64,000 nt of DNA from Methanolinea sp. GTDB taxonomy: Archaea > Halobacteriota > Methanomicrobia > Methanomicrobiales > Methanospirillaceae. The DNA is taken from positions 56,516 through 120,515 of the forward strand of contig JADFCY010000004.1 of assembly GCA_018263335.1 (NCBI GenBank), given 5' to 3'. Position numbers and translations under genes: made by a program. This document shows, piece by piece, positions 35,308 through 44,224 of the stretch. Under the pieces are notes generated by a model. That model had not been told where the DNA came from. It did not search any database and worked only from the letters and a program-made list of their open reading frames with translations. How positions within the stretch are numbered: the stretch's first letter is position 1; every line of letters starts with the position of its first letter.

Positions 35308-36417
35308 TCAACGCGCCTTCTTTCTCCCGGAAGACGATTTCCCTTCGTGGTGAGTGATCTGCAGGCCTCTGTTGTCCACCGCGGTCACGACTGCGACCTG
35401 GAGGCCGAGGTTGTGCACGATCCGCTCGATCTCGTCTCTCCCTTTTGACGTGATGATCGCAACGGATGGCCCGACAGAGCTCATCCCGACGAACTCGAGC
35501 CCGGCTTCCCGCAGGAGGCTCATATACCGGTAAATCGCATAACTGTGGTGCTCCACCTCGGCCCTCTTCGAGCCGCGGAACTCGATCTCCCAGATGATAT
35601 TCCCAATCTTTTCAAGGTCATCTCTCTCAAGGGCAGGGATAAGGTCCATCAAGATCATGTAGGCCTTGATCTCGCGGTCACGGTAATCGAGGACCCTGGC
35701 CTTGTTCATCAGCAGGTCAAACTCCTGGGTACCTGCGGAAGAGATGTCTGTAGGGGGGATCACGATGAATACGTTCTTTCCTTCCGCAAACGGGTGGTGG
35801 TAGACGAGGGCGAGCTCGTCGCCCGTGACCGCCATGCCGCCGTGAATGCTCACCGCAGGCCCCACTCCCGTCTCGAAGCCAAAGGCGACGTTCCCATCGA
35901 TGGTCTCCTCGACGTAATTATATCCGATCATCCGCCGGAGCTGGTCGCTCTCAAACGGAGATCCCACTGCATAATTGAGGGCATGGGCGAGGGATATCAT
36001 GATCGTGCTCGTTGAGCCAAGACCGACATGCTGGTGCTGGTGGTCTTTGGCCCTGATGGCAAATCCCCCTTTATAACCCGAGATCTCCCTGAAGACCTCG
36101 ACAAAATGCCGGATGATTGCCGGTCGGTTGTAGTCGATCTCGACCCCCTTTTCGATGCACCTGGCCTCCACGCTGCAGTAGAGCTGGATGGCAAACCCCA
36201 CCCCGCCGCCGCCTGGCCGGGCAGGTGAGAACCTGTTCATGTCCAGCACGGTTAAGTGGATCCTTGCCGGGGCCCTGACCTCCACAGTTCCCTTGACAGG
36301 AGCGAGTGAGGCAGGGCGTTCTATGCCGAGGGTCCTGATCTGCGTGCATGGGGGGAAGGAATTGAACTCGTACTCGACCAGGTCAAGGTCTCCGCCCCGA
36401 ATCTTCATGGTTGCCAT
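35308..36417 (-). CDS. mptG: Beta-ribofuranosylaminobenzene 5'-phosphate synthase family protein (MptG-like)
   Basis: A 369-aa GHMP-kinase-fold protein. RAPARIHLTVLDMNRFSPARPGG and HQHVGLGSTSTIMISLAHALN (the phosphate-binding glycine loop) match the RFAP synthase group. That enzyme joins p-hydroxybenzoate or p-aminobenzoate to PRPP and releases CO2, the first committed step for the arylamine part of methanopterin. The first ~30 residues precede the GHMP core. ATG 36417 or 36408. GHMP kinases are related, so assignment rests on the ARIHLTVLDM motif and methanogen context. Confidence 0.72.
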   Translation of the reverse strand: MATMKIRGGDLDLVEYEFNSFPPCTQIRTLGIERPASLAPVKGTVEVRAPARIHLTVLDMNRFSPARPGGGGVGFAIQLYCSVEARCIEKGVEIDYNRPAIIRHFVEVFREISGYKGGFAIRAKDHQHQHVGLGSTSTIMISLAHALNYAVGSPFESDQLRRMIGYNYVEETIDGNVAFGFETGVGPAVSIHGGMAVTGDELALVYHHPFAEGKNVFIVIPPTDISSAGTQEFDLLMNKARVLDYRDREIKAYMILMDLIPALERDDLEKIGNIIWEIEFRGSKRAEVEHHSYAIYRYMSLLREAGLEFVGMSSVGPSVAIITSKGRDEIERIVHNLGLQVAVVTAVDNRGLQITHHEGKSSSGRKKAR

Positions 36418-36438
36418 AAGGATATACCTGACACCAGA

Positions 36439-36984
36439 TCACTGCCGATCAAAGTAAATATTCTTGCCGGATGCCGAAAGCGGGATCCCGTATGCGATGG
36501 TGCATGCGGGGAGCCATCCCAGTGAAAGGGCCGCGGCGCCTGCCGTGTACATCACCCTGTTGTCAACATTATGGATTGACGCGGTCTTGACCGCGGATCC
36601 GACCGCGATGCCAAGGTCTGAAACCTTGACTATGCAGTTCGGCCCGCGAAACGGCGCGGTTCCGCCGCCTTTGCCGGTTGCCTCCACCATCTCATCGCAC
36701 GACAGAAACCCGCATCCCTGGCAGTTGATCCCCACCGGTTCCTGCCCTCTCACCCCGATAAGGAGGCATGCGCGTGATGCGGAGACATTCCCCGCATCCC
36801 TGGAAAAGATGGAGAGCCCCAGGCTTTTTGAGAGCCGCTCCATCTCTTCTGCAAGGGGTGCGAGATCTCCGGGCCCCGCGATGACGCATACCAGCGAGTC
36901 TTTTCCTTTGCCTTTCGGTGCAGTCCGGGCAGAGAGCGCCATCAGCCGGGCAACCGTCATCACCGCATCGTCTTCAGCGTGCAT
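36439..36984 (-). CDS. DUF2148 ferredoxin-like protein
   Basis: About 181 aa with a DUF2148 domain: SARTAPKGKGKDSL near the N-terminus and a cysteine cluster INCQGCGFLSCDEM plus a further cysteine in FRGPNC, likely a 4Fe-4S site. Function unknown; homologs are widespread in anaerobes. ATG 36984 (MHAEDDAV) is chosen; the track's GTG at 37047 adds 21 residues and would include the 37034-37049 palindrome. GAGGTC lies ~12 nt upstream of 36984. Transcribed divergently from rubredoxin-fprA. Confidence 0.72.
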   Translation of the reverse strand: MHAEDDAVMTVARLMALSARTAPKGKGKDSLVCVIAGPGDLAPLAEEMERLSKSLGLSIFSRDAGNVSASRACLLIGVRGQEPVGINCQGCGFLSCDEMVEATGKGGGTAPFRGPNCIVKVSDLGIAVGSAVKTASIHNVDNRVMYTAGAAALSLGWLPACTIAYGIPLSASGKNIYFDRQ

Positions 36985-37033
36985 GGAAGGTGATTTGACC
37001 TCAACTGATATGAGTCCTGGGGAATCTCTCAAG

Positions 37034-37049
37034 ATGTGGGATCCCACAT
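37034..37049. promoter_or_regulatory. 16-bp perfect palindrome between DUF2148 and rubredoxin genes
   Basis: ATGTGGGATCCCACAT is an exact palindrome located ~50 bp from the DUF2148 start and ~85 bp from the rubredoxin start. Position between divergent redox genes suits a shared operator. Confidence 0.5.
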
Positions 37050-37132
37050 GGAAATCATTATGCTGGTGGATTCTCCAGGATAGAGTGCGTCAATCATTTC
37101 CCATACTCAACGGTACAGGAGAGAAGCAGCGA

Positions 37133-37291
37133 ATGGATTCATATCAATGCATGATTTGCGGGCACATCTATGATCCCGGAAAGGGAGAACCCTCAATGAA
37201 TATTTTGGCAGGAACAGACTTTAAAGACCTCCCTTCTGGCTGGAGGTGCCCGGTCTGCCAGGCGACTCCCGACAAGTTCAGGATTGTGTGA
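37133..37291 (+). CDS. rub: Rubredoxin
   Basis: A 52-aa rubredoxin with the two CxxC pairs (QCMICGHIYDP and RCPVCQA) that bind one iron. The ORF track merges it with upstream sequence; ATG 37133 (MDSYQC) gives the normal length. AGGAGA lies ~11 nt upstream. It sits 9 bp before fprA, so it is the likely electron carrier in the same operon for O2 reduction or general redox transfer. Confidence 0.92.
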   Translation: MDSYQCMICGHIYDPGKGEPSMNILAGTDFKDLPSGWRCPVCQATPDKFRIV

Positions 37292-37300
37292 GCGGTAATC

Positions 37301-38488
37301 ATGGTTGTCCGGGAGATCGCACCAAGTATATACTCTGTCGGGGCGCTCGACTTTGACAGGCGCCTCTTCGACAGTCTCATTCCCCTCCCGCAGGGGACCA
37401 GTTACAACTCGTATCTCGTGAAGGGAACCAAAAAGACGGCTCTCATCGACACGGTTGACCCGACCACCGAGATCGACCTTGTCACAAACCTCGTGAAGGC
37501 CAAGGTTGACACTATCGATTACCTTGTCGTCAACCATGCCGAGCAGGACCATTCCGGGTCATTGCCAATGATCGCCGAGCTCTTCCCCCAGGCAAAGGTG
37601 GTCACAAACGAGAAGTGTGTCGATATGGTCACGCATCTCCTCGATATCGGCAGCGAGCGCTGCGTGGTCATCAAGGACCGCGAGACGCTCGACCTCGGGG
37701 GAAAGACGCTCGAGTTCCTGATTACGCCATGGGTCCACTGGCCGGAGACGATGCTCACCTATGCCCGGGAAGACCGGGTGCTCTTCTCCTGCGATCTCTT
37801 CGGATCGCACATGGCCGAGAGCACCCTCTTGGTGAATGACTGGAAGATGGTCTATCAGTCGGCAAAGCGGTATTACGCCGAGATCATGATGCCTTTTACA
37901 TCGAGTATCAGGGAGCACATGCAGAAGATTGACACGCTTGAGATTGCCATGATAGCACCGAGCCACGGTCCCGTATACCGGGAGCCGCGCCTCATTCTCG
38001 ATGCATACCGCGACTGGACAGGCGGCCAGGTGAAAAACGAGGTGGTCATCCCGTACGTGAGCATGCACGGGAGCACGGAGAAGATGGTGGACTACCTCAC
38101 AGGGGCGCTGATCGAGCGGGGAATACGGGTACTCCCGTTCAACCTCGTGGTCACCGACATAGGTGAACTTGCAATGGCCCTCGTAGACGCCGCAACCGTC
38201 GTGATTGGGACTCCCACGGTCATCTTCGGCCCTCATCCCCAGGCAGTCTACGCCACGTACCTTGTCAACCTGCTCCGTCCCAAGACCCGGTTCGTCTCGG
38301 TGATTGGAAGTTACGGATGGGGCGGGAGGACCATCGAGATTCTGAAAGGAATGCTCACCCGCATGGAACCCGAACTCCTGGATCCCGTCTACATCAAGGG
38401 AGCTCCGGGAGTAAAAGACCTCAAGCAGCTCGACCTTCTGGCAGATGCCATCGCATCCAAGCACAGGGAGATCGGGGTTCTCACGTAG
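37301..38488 (+). CDS. fprA: A-type flavoprotein / F420H2 oxidase (FprA), flavodiiron
   Basis: A 395-aa protein with an N-terminal metallo-beta-lactamase-fold diiron domain (VVNHAEQDHSGSLP carries the HxExDH motif; WVHWPETM and CDLFGSH add ligands) and a C-terminal flavodoxin domain (YVSMHGSTEKMVDYL, VIGTPTVIFG, GSYGWGGRT). Methanogen FprA reduces O2 to water using F420H2 and so protects the cell. Soluble, cytoplasmic. The gene follows rubredoxin in an operon closed by a T-tract. Confidence 0.93.
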   Translation: MVVREIAPSIYSVGALDFDRRLFDSLIPLPQGTSYNSYLVKGTKKTALIDTVDPTTEIDLVTNLVKAKVDTIDYLVVNHAEQDHSGSLPMIAELFPQAKVVTNEKCVDMVTHLLDIGSERCVVIKDRETLDLGGKTLEFLITPWVHWPETMLTYAREDRVLFSCDLFGSHMAESTLLVNDWKMVYQSAKRYYAEIMMPFTSSIREHMQKIDTLEIAMIAPSHGPVYREPRLILDAYRDWTGGQVKNEVVIPYVSMHGSTEKMVDYLTGALIERGIRVLPFNLVVTDIGELAMALVDAATVVIGTPTVIFGPHPQAVYATYLVNLLRPKTRFVSVIGSYGWGGRTIEILKGMLTRMEPELLDPVYIKGAPGVKDLKQLDLLADAIASKHREIGVLT

Positions 38489-38505
38489 GGGGAGGACAGG
38501 AATCC

Positions 38506-38512
38506 TTTTTTT
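38506..38512 (+). terminator. T7 tract after fprA
   Basis: Seven T residues lie 18 bp after the fprA stop, followed by a G-run. It probably ends the rubredoxin-fprA transcript. Confidence 0.4.
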
Positions 38513-38583
38513 GGGGGGAGATATCTGCCGGTACTCTTTCGAGGGACCCTTTCCCAGTGGATTGACCTGACAAGGGATTTTAT

Positions 38584-39546
38584 ATGAGTGCGTCTTCCGT
38601 TTTCAAGGATATTCTCTCTTCGTCCGGCTACGTGTACCTCATAGGAGTTGCAGGGGACAGTGGTTCCGGGAAGACCACCTTCACCGCGGCGATAAAAAAC
38701 CTGATAGGAGAAGACCTTGTCTCTACCATCTCACTTGATGATTACCATCTCTACGACAGGAAAGAGAGAGATGCGAGGAAAATTACCCCTCTCTCACCCG
38801 AGGCAAACGATTTTTCCTCCCTCGAACGCGATGTCGGGAGGCTGAAGCAGGGGCTCGCGATTGAGAAGAACTGGTACAACCACGAGACAGGCACGATAGA
38901 AGGGCCGGTCTCCTTCAGGCCCACAAAGATCATCATCCTCGAAGGCCTGCACCCCCTCTTTTCCCCGGGAGTCCGCACACACCTCGACTTCTCGTTCTTC
39001 GTGGACCCTGCGCCTGACGTAAAAAGGGAATGGAAACTCAAGAGGGATATCGGGACAAGGGGATATACCGAGCAGGCGGTCCGAAGGGAAATGGCCCTTC
39101 GCGAATCGGATTACCTCTCGTTCGTCGCTCCGCAGCGAGAGTATGCACGGGGGATAATCGGGATATCCTTTTCCCGGTATGGACGGAGCCTCGGATGGAA
39201 AGAGAACATTTACCGGGTATCCCTTGCCCTCGAACCCCTCCCCGGGATACCTGAGAGGATATGGATGCAGTTTGACCTCGGTGGAGTCCTTTCCGGGCGA
39301 ACAAGACCATGCAGCGTCGAGTACATGCCTGTGGTTGAGAAAAGCCGTTCCATGGGGAAGGTCGAGCTCGACGGGGGGTTCCCCTGCGAATCGGCTGACT
39401 CCATCTCTTCCCTCCTGGAAGAGCAGACAGGTGTCGACCCCCGCGGTCATCTTCTGCAGTGCCCGCTTCTTACCCCGACCGACCTGATGCAATTGATCGT
39501 CTGCTGGAGGATAATCTCGCACCGCCTCTCCATAGAGAAGGAGTGA
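38584..39546 (+). CDS. prk: Archaeal phosphoribulokinase
   Basis: A 320-aa P-loop kinase: GVAGDSGSGKTTF, then SLDDYHLYDRKERDARKITPLSPEANDFSSL, the substrate region of phosphoribulokinases, and IILEGLHPLFSP. It phosphorylates ribulose 5-phosphate to ribulose 1,5-bisphosphate; in Methanospirillum this enzyme works with archaeal RuBisCO in the reductive hexulose-phosphate pathway (established for that genus). Uridine kinases are related but shorter and lack the C-terminal ~100 residues. AAGGG precedes ATG 38584. No RuBisCO is in the window. Confidence 0.85.
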   Translation: MSASSVFKDILSSSGYVYLIGVAGDSGSGKTTFTAAIKNLIGEDLVSTISLDDYHLYDRKERDARKITPLSPEANDFSSLERDVGRLKQGLAIEKNWYNHETGTIEGPVSFRPTKIIILEGLHPLFSPGVRTHLDFSFFVDPAPDVKREWKLKRDIGTRGYTEQAVRREMALRESDYLSFVAPQREYARGIIGISFSRYGRSLGWKENIYRVSLALEPLPGIPERIWMQFDLGGVLSGRTRPCSVEYMPVVEKSRSMGKVELDGGFPCESADSISSLLEEQTGVDPRGHLLQCPLLTPTDLMQLIVCWRIISHRLSIEKE

Positions 39547-39614
39547 GGCGACACCCCCCATTCAGCCAGAGGCAAATATACATCAGCCGGGAAGTGCCAA
39601 CCATTCAGGTAGGC

Positions 39615-41072
39615 ATGGGCAGGATACGGTATTTCTCCGCCGTTCTCGGCGAGCTTGGTGAGATGCTTGTCTTCATCAGCCCCCTTACTCTTCTCCCCCT
39701 TCCGGTTGCAGTGATCTTCAGGGAATGGGACATGCTCCTGCCGCTGGCCCTGGTGCCTGCATTGTTCTTCTGCAGCGGTTCTCTCCTGAATTACCTCCCC
39801 AGGAGAAGAGAAGATGTCCGTTTTTCCGCCGCACTCTGCTCGGTGGCACTTGTATGGCTTGCCTTTGCCCTCATCTCCTGCATTCCTTTCATGCTGGTGC
39901 TTGACATCTCACTTACCGATGCGCTCTTTGAGTCCATGGCGGGATGGACCGGGACTGCGTTCTCTTTCCTCAGGGGGATCGATTCGCTCCCTGAGAGCCT
40001 CCTCTTCTGGAGGACCTACATGCAGTGGATCGGGGGCCTTGCAGTGATCTCGCTCTCACTCACGCTGGCGTTCCGATCCGGTCTTGATACATCCCCGCTC
40101 TTCCGGGCAGAGAGGAGGGCCGAGCGGATCCTCCCCAGTGTCATTGCAAACGGGAAGGAGATATGGGCGGTCTACATCCTCCTCACAGTCGTGTCTGCGG
40201 GCCTCATAATGGTTGCAAGGGTTCCGCTCTGGGATGCGCTGAACCTGGCGCTTTCGGGAATCTCGACTGGGGGGTTCATACCGAGGGCGGGCGGGATACT
40301 CTCGTACCAGAACCCCTTCCTCGAGGCAGTCCTTATCCCCGTGATGATATTCGGCTCGACCCCCTTTACCCTCTATTACATGACCTACAGGAGCAGGAAG
40401 ATCTCCTTCTTCTCCGAAGAGCAGGTCAGGCTCCTCCTCATCTTCCTCACGTTCGGTGCATTGATTGTCATCGCGGATCTGTTTTTCCTCGCAGGACTGC
40501 CGGTTGAAGAATCGATTCGCCAGGGTATCTTCATGACCACGTCAGCCGTCAGTACAACGGGGTTCCAGAATGCCAATCCCCACCTGTATCCCGCCGTCAC
40601 GGTAGTCTTTCTCACGATGCTCATCTTTATCGGGGGATCGAGCGGAAGCGCTGCGGGGGGTGTCCGGCTCTCGAGAATAGCTCTCGGGTATCGCGGGATC
40701 ATCTGGTGGTTCAGGCGGGCATTTGTCCGGAGCAGGGTGCTGGTCCCCTTCAAGTACGAGGGGAGGAACATCCCGATCGAAGTCGCAGAGCCTGAACTAT
40801 CGAAGAGCATGCTTGTGATCATCCTCTCGGTCATCACGGTCTTCATTGCCACGATGATTGTCCTGCAGGTTCACATCACCGCGTTTGGGTTGACTGACCT
40901 CGTCTTTGAGATCGTCTCTGCCCTCAGTTCATGCGGAATGACAACAGGGTACGTCAATCCCTCTATGCCATTCCTCTCCAAGTGGGTGTTCATCGTGGTC
41001 ATGTGGGTCGGGCGGCTGGAGATTCTCCCGGTTATCGTCCTGGGCATGGGGCTGGTCCAGGGCAGGGACTGA
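39615..41072 (+). CDS. trkH: TrkH-family potassium transporter
   Basis: A 485-aa membrane protein with about 10-12 helices. The four pore-loop selectivity regions read GWTGTAF, SGISTGGF, SAVSTTGF and SSCGMTTGY. It imports K+ (or Na+) with a TrkA regulator not present here. ATG 39615 is chosen since the track's upstream 52 residues overlap the prk end and are Pro/Arg-rich; start uncertainty is ~10 codons. Confidence 0.88.
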   Translation: MGRIRYFSAVLGELGEMLVFISPLTLLPLPVAVIFREWDMLLPLALVPALFFCSGSLLNYLPRRREDVRFSAALCSVALVWLAFALISCIPFMLVLDISLTDALFESMAGWTGTAFSFLRGIDSLPESLLFWRTYMQWIGGLAVISLSLTLAFRSGLDTSPLFRAERRAERILPSVIANGKEIWAVYILLTVVSAGLIMVARVPLWDALNLALSGISTGGFIPRAGGILSYQNPFLEAVLIPVMIFGSTPFTLYYMTYRSRKISFFSEEQVRLLLIFLTFGALIVIADLFFLAGLPVEESIRQGIFMTTSAVSTTGFQNANPHLYPAVTVVFLTMLIFIGGSSGSAAGGVRLSRIALGYRGIIWWFRRAFVRSRVLVPFKYEGRNIPIEVAEPELSKSMLVIILSVITVFIATMIVLQVHITAFGLTDLVFEIVSALSSCGMTTGYVNPSMPFLSKWVFIVVMWVGRLEILPVIVLGMGLVQGRD

Positions 41073-41150
41073 CCCCGCGTATGCTCCTGGAATTCAACCA
41101 GACTTTTCTTAACCTCAGAATACCTAATAACCAACCCCGTCAAATAGTGT

Positions 41151-41972
41151 GTGATGAAACAGATCGCCCTGTACGGGAAAGGCGGCATCGGCAAATCGAC
41201 CACTTCTGCCAATCTCTCTGCTGCACTCTCCGAGCAGGGCCTTGATGTGCTGCAGATCGGGTGCGATCCCAAGAGGGACAGTACAAGGATGCTGATGAAG
41301 GGCAGGCTTATCCCCACCGTCATGGACCTTGTGCGTGAACGGGGCGATGATCGATCCCTCACCCTTGACGATGTGGTATACCGTGGATACCACGGGGTAA
41401 GGTGCGTCGAGGCGGGGGGCCCTGAGCCAGGCGTGGGCTGTGCAGGAAGAGGGATCATCGCCACCTTCCAGATCCTCGAGAGACTCGGTGCGCTTCGTGC
41501 AGACGTGGTGGTCTACGACGTCCTCGGTGACGTGGTCTGCGGCGGATTTGCAATGCCCATGCGCGAGGGATACGCAGAAGAGGTCTACCTGGTGACATCA
41601 GGTGAGCTGATGTCGCTCTACGCGGCGAACAACATCTGCAAGGCAATATCGCGGCTCTCTTCCCGTGCAAGAAGCCGCTGCCGACTTGGGGGCGTGATCT
41701 GCAATGCCAAGAACCTCCCCAGGGAAGAGGAACTTGTCGCTGAATTTGCCGGGAGGATCGGGAGTTCCATGATCCAGTTCATCCCGAGGGACCAGGTGGT
41801 CCAGAGTGCGGAACTGAACAAGAAGACGGTCGTGGAATTTGCCCCAGCTTCGGGTCAGGCAGCGGTATACCGGGAACTTGCATGGAAGATCATGGAGAAC
41901 TCTCGGCTGGATGTCCCTGTTCCGCTCGAGATAGAGGAACTGGAAGCACTTGCATATGGCTACTCCGAATGA
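41151..41972 (+). CDS. NifH-like ATP-dependent reductase
   Basis: A 273-aa homodimeric iron-protein type reductase. P-loop [10 protein letters not shown] (residues 7-16), Cys96 in VGCAGRG and Cys129 in GDVVCGGFA would bridge a 4Fe-4S cluster between monomers, and [10 protein letters not shown] is conserved. [11 protein letters not shown] replaces the usual VGCDPK(A)DSTR, and the loop regions differ from NifH, so it belongs with the nitrogenase-like (group IV) reductases. It is the only NifH-like gene in the window and starts a three-gene operon with two component-1-like genes. It may also serve as CfbC for F430, since cfbC is missing from the cfb cluster. Confidence 0.9.
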   Translation: MMKQIALYGKGGIGKSTTSANLSAALSEQGLDVLQIGCDPKRDSTRMLMKGRLIPTVMDLVRERGDDRSLTLDDVVYRGYHGVRCVEAGGPEPGVGCAGRGIIATFQILERLGALRADVVVYDVLGDVVCGGFAMPMREGYAEEVYLVTSGELMSLYAANNICKAISRLSSRARSRCRLGGVICNAKNLPREEELVAEFAGRIGSSMIQFIPRDQVVQSAELNKKTVVEFAPASGQAAVYRELAWKIMENSRLDVPVPLEIEELEALAYGYSE

Positions 41973-42975
41973 CGATGGCTGCACCCTGACAGGGGCGCTC
42001 TCGGTGACCACCGAGATCGCACGGTGTGTCACACTCATTCATGGGCCCGCGGGATGTGCGCACCACAATTTTTCCCTTCTCCATGCGCTCCATGCATCAC
42101 GGGACTTCGCGCTCCCGCCACCAGTCCTCTCAACCGACATGACGGAAAAGGAGGTCATCTTCGGCGGGGAGCAGATGCTCGAGGAAGCCGTTTTCTGTGC
42201 GGCGGAGAAGAAGCCGGATCTGATCTGTGTCCTCTCCACCTGTGTTGCCGCAGCGATCGGAGACGATGTAGAGGCGGTATGCCGGATTCCTTCCGTGGTT
42301 CCCGTAGTGCACATACCCACCGCAGGGTTTCTTGGAGGCGGGTTTCTTGCGGGTCACATCCAGGCCCTCATCTCTCTCTCACGTTTCGCCGGGCAATGTG
42401 AGCGGGTCCCCTCGGTCAACCTCATCGGCGAAAAGACGCTCGAATACGAGGTGGACGAGCATTACCGGGAGGTGGTGCGCCTCCTCACCCTCCTTGGGGC
42501 CCCCGTGAATGTCAGGTTCGTGTGCGGTGCGACGCTCGACGGGATCAGGCGCCTTGGAGGGGCTTCGCTCAATATCCTCCGGGACCCCTCGATGCGGCCG
42601 GTAGGTGACCATCTCCATCGGGAGCTTGGCATTCCCTACATCGATTCGTTTCCTCTGGGACTGGGAGGGACACTCAGGTTCCTTGAGCTTGTGGGCAGGC
42701 AGCTCTCTCTCGATCCCTCTGCCGCTGTCGCAGCGGAGGAGGCTCTCCAGAAAGAGGTGATCGGCACATTTGCTCCTTTGAGAAGGAAGAGAGTTACGTT
42801 CCCGGCCGGCCCGGCCGCAGAATCCGCGTCGCGGTTTGGATACGAACTTGCAGAGACGCTCGACCTCGAAGTCCGGGAAGGAGGCAATCCCGTCCCGCTT
42901 CCTGACCCCTTCCCGGTCGGCACAAGTGGGATCAGGAGGCTGCTTCACAGGTGGAGGAGGAAATGCCATGCCTGA
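41956..42975 (+). CDS. Nitrogenase component-1-like subunit, short form
   Basis: A 339-aa NifD/NifK-superfamily protein. Three cysteines match P-cluster positions: DDGCTLTGA (Cys9), HGPAGC (Cys34) and [12 protein letters not shown] (Cys96). [21 protein letters not shown] is the typical ligand-region motif. Shorter than NifD (~480 aa), and the C-terminal cofactor-binding histidine region is not seen. ATG 41956 overlaps the NifH-like stop by 17 nt. Probably forms a heteromer with the next gene product; substrate unknown. Confidence 0.85.
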   Translation: MATPNDDGCTLTGALSVTTEIARCVTLIHGPAGCAHHNFSLLHALHASRDFALPPPVLSTDMTEKEVIFGGEQMLEEAVFCAAEKKPDLICVLSTCVAAAIGDDVEAVCRIPSVVPVVHIPTAGFLGGGFLAGHIQALISLSRFAGQCERVPSVNLIGEKTLEYEVDEHYREVVRLLTLLGAPVNVRFVCGATLDGIRRLGGASLNILRDPSMRPVGDHLHRELGIPYIDSFPLGLGGTLRFLELVGRQLSLDPSAAVAAEEALQKEVIGTFAPLRRKRVTFPAGPAAESASRFGYELAETLDLEVREGGNPVPLPDPFPVGTSGIRRLLHRWRRKCHA

Positions 42976-44116
42976 GTGTGCCGGGCCGCTTTGGCCATGC
43001 GGGCTGACCGGGGCTGCAGCGTGCCTTTCAGGAGTGCGGGGGATAGGGGTGATCATCCATGGATCGGCAGGCTGCTATTTTTATCCGGCCACCACACTGC
43101 ACAGCCCGATCTACTGCACCTCCCTCTCTGACCACGACCTTATCCTCGGGACCGGCGATGCACTGGTCCGGACCATCGATGGGGTTCAGGGCAGGCACTC
43201 CATGCTTGCGGTCCTGTGCACCTGCACTCCTGCGATCATCGGCGAGGACATCCGCCAGGTGATCGATGAGCATTATGGTGCATCGGTCAGGATCATCGTC
43301 CTCGATGCACCGGGATTTGCCGGGGAATACGAGGCGGGTTTCCTGTCAGCGCTCTCTTCACTTCCCCTCTTATTAGACGTTCACCGCCAAAACTCGGTGA
43401 ATATTGACGGGCTCTCATTGATGGACCCGTTCTGGAGGGGAAACCTGCTGGAGATACAGCGGCTGCTTCATCTTGCGGGAGCGGAATGCGGGGCCACGTT
43501 GTGCGCAGGGGCGTTCTCCTGCGATTCGGAACTCTCTTCATCGACAATCCACGCGAACCCTGACCTTCGATCAGGCTTTGGGACCCCCCTGGGGACGATG
43601 ATTGGGCTCTCGGCAGTGAAAAAAACTGTTGGAGCACTGGAAGACAGGTTCTGCAGCAATGGCGGAGTGATATCTGACCAGGTAATTCCCGATGCAGAGG
43701 AGCGGGTGATCTCGGCATGCGATAAGTACCAAAGAAGGTTTGATCCCCCCAACGTCGCGCTCTTTGGCCAGAGCCTCTCGATGCAGGCTATCGCCGCCAT
43801 GCTCACCGAGTACCTCGGCGCGGAGATTGCGTGCATAGGTTCCAGGAATTCCCCCTCGGGAGGGCCGTTGCCGGTGGAGATGGCAAGGGATTATGGGAAA
43901 GTCCAAGAGATCCTCGATCGAGAACGCCCTGATCTCGTCCTCGGGTCGTCATTCGAGCAGGCAGCGTGCCCTTCGGCCGCATTTGTGGGGGTGACAGCGC
44001 CATTGAGGGGGACGGTGAGGCTTCATGCACGCCCTCTGGCGGGAATCGAAGGGTCTCTTGCCCTCATGGAATCTGTCCTGAATGCGTGCATGGATCACCA
44101 GAAGGGTGCACGGTAA
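42968..44116 (+). CDS. Nitrogenase component-1-like subunit, long form
   Basis: A 382-aa NifD/NifK-superfamily protein with the three P-cluster-position cysteines: WPCGLTGA (Cys11), HGSAGC (Cys36) and LCTCTPAIIGEDI (Cys86, with Cys84). HSPIYCTSLSDHDLILG pairs it with the orphan gene at 10.6-11.8 kb. ATG 42968 overlaps the previous stop by 8 nt (ATGCCTGA), so translation is coupled. LCAGAFSCD near residue 215 has extra cysteines absent from the orphan. The natural substrate is not predictable. Confidence 0.85.
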   Translation: MPECAGPLWPCGLTGAAACLSGVRGIGVIIHGSAGCYFYPATTLHSPIYCTSLSDHDLILGTGDALVRTIDGVQGRHSMLAVLCTCTPAIIGEDIRQVIDEHYGASVRIIVLDAPGFAGEYEAGFLSALSSLPLLLDVHRQNSVNIDGLSLMDPFWRGNLLEIQRLLHLAGAECGATLCAGAFSCDSELSSSTIHANPDLRSGFGTPLGTMIGLSAVKKTVGALEDRFCSNGGVISDQVIPDAEERVISACDKYQRRFDPPNVALFGQSLSMQAIAAMLTEYLGAEIACIGSRNSPSGGPLPVEMARDYGKVQEILDRERPDLVLGSSFEQAACPSAAFVGVTAPLRGTVRLHARPLAGIEGSLALMESVLNACMDHQKGAR

Positions 44117-44175
44117 TCCCCCTTACGGTTCCCTGGCCTAAATGTTCCTTCACTTTCACCCTGCACACATCGAGC

Positions 44176-44185
44176 CTATATATAC
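44176..44185 (+). promoter_or_regulatory. TATA-like box upstream of the 44.2 kb unknown gene
   Basis: CTATATATAC is a consensus-like box A. Transcription should start near 44205, leaving ~20 nt before ATG 44225. It lies 60 bp after the nitrogenase-like operon stop, giving the next gene its own promoter. Confidence 0.55.
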
Positions 44186-44224
44186 TCGTTGCTCCAGATC
44201 AAGGATCATACAGAGGTGGATGAA

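Noticed and set aside
38794-39561. 255-aa ORF on the minus strand
   Set aside because: Antisense to phosphoribulokinase, in a high-GC region where long shadows are expected.
42379-43056. 225-aa ORF on the minus strand
   Set aside because: Antisense to the nitrogenase-like subunit genes; no protein-like motifs.
41151-44116. True nitrogen-fixation (nif) operon
   Set aside because: No nifI, nifE, nifN or nifB genes, component-1 genes are too short, and the reductase differs from NifH in its [11 protein letters not shown] loop.
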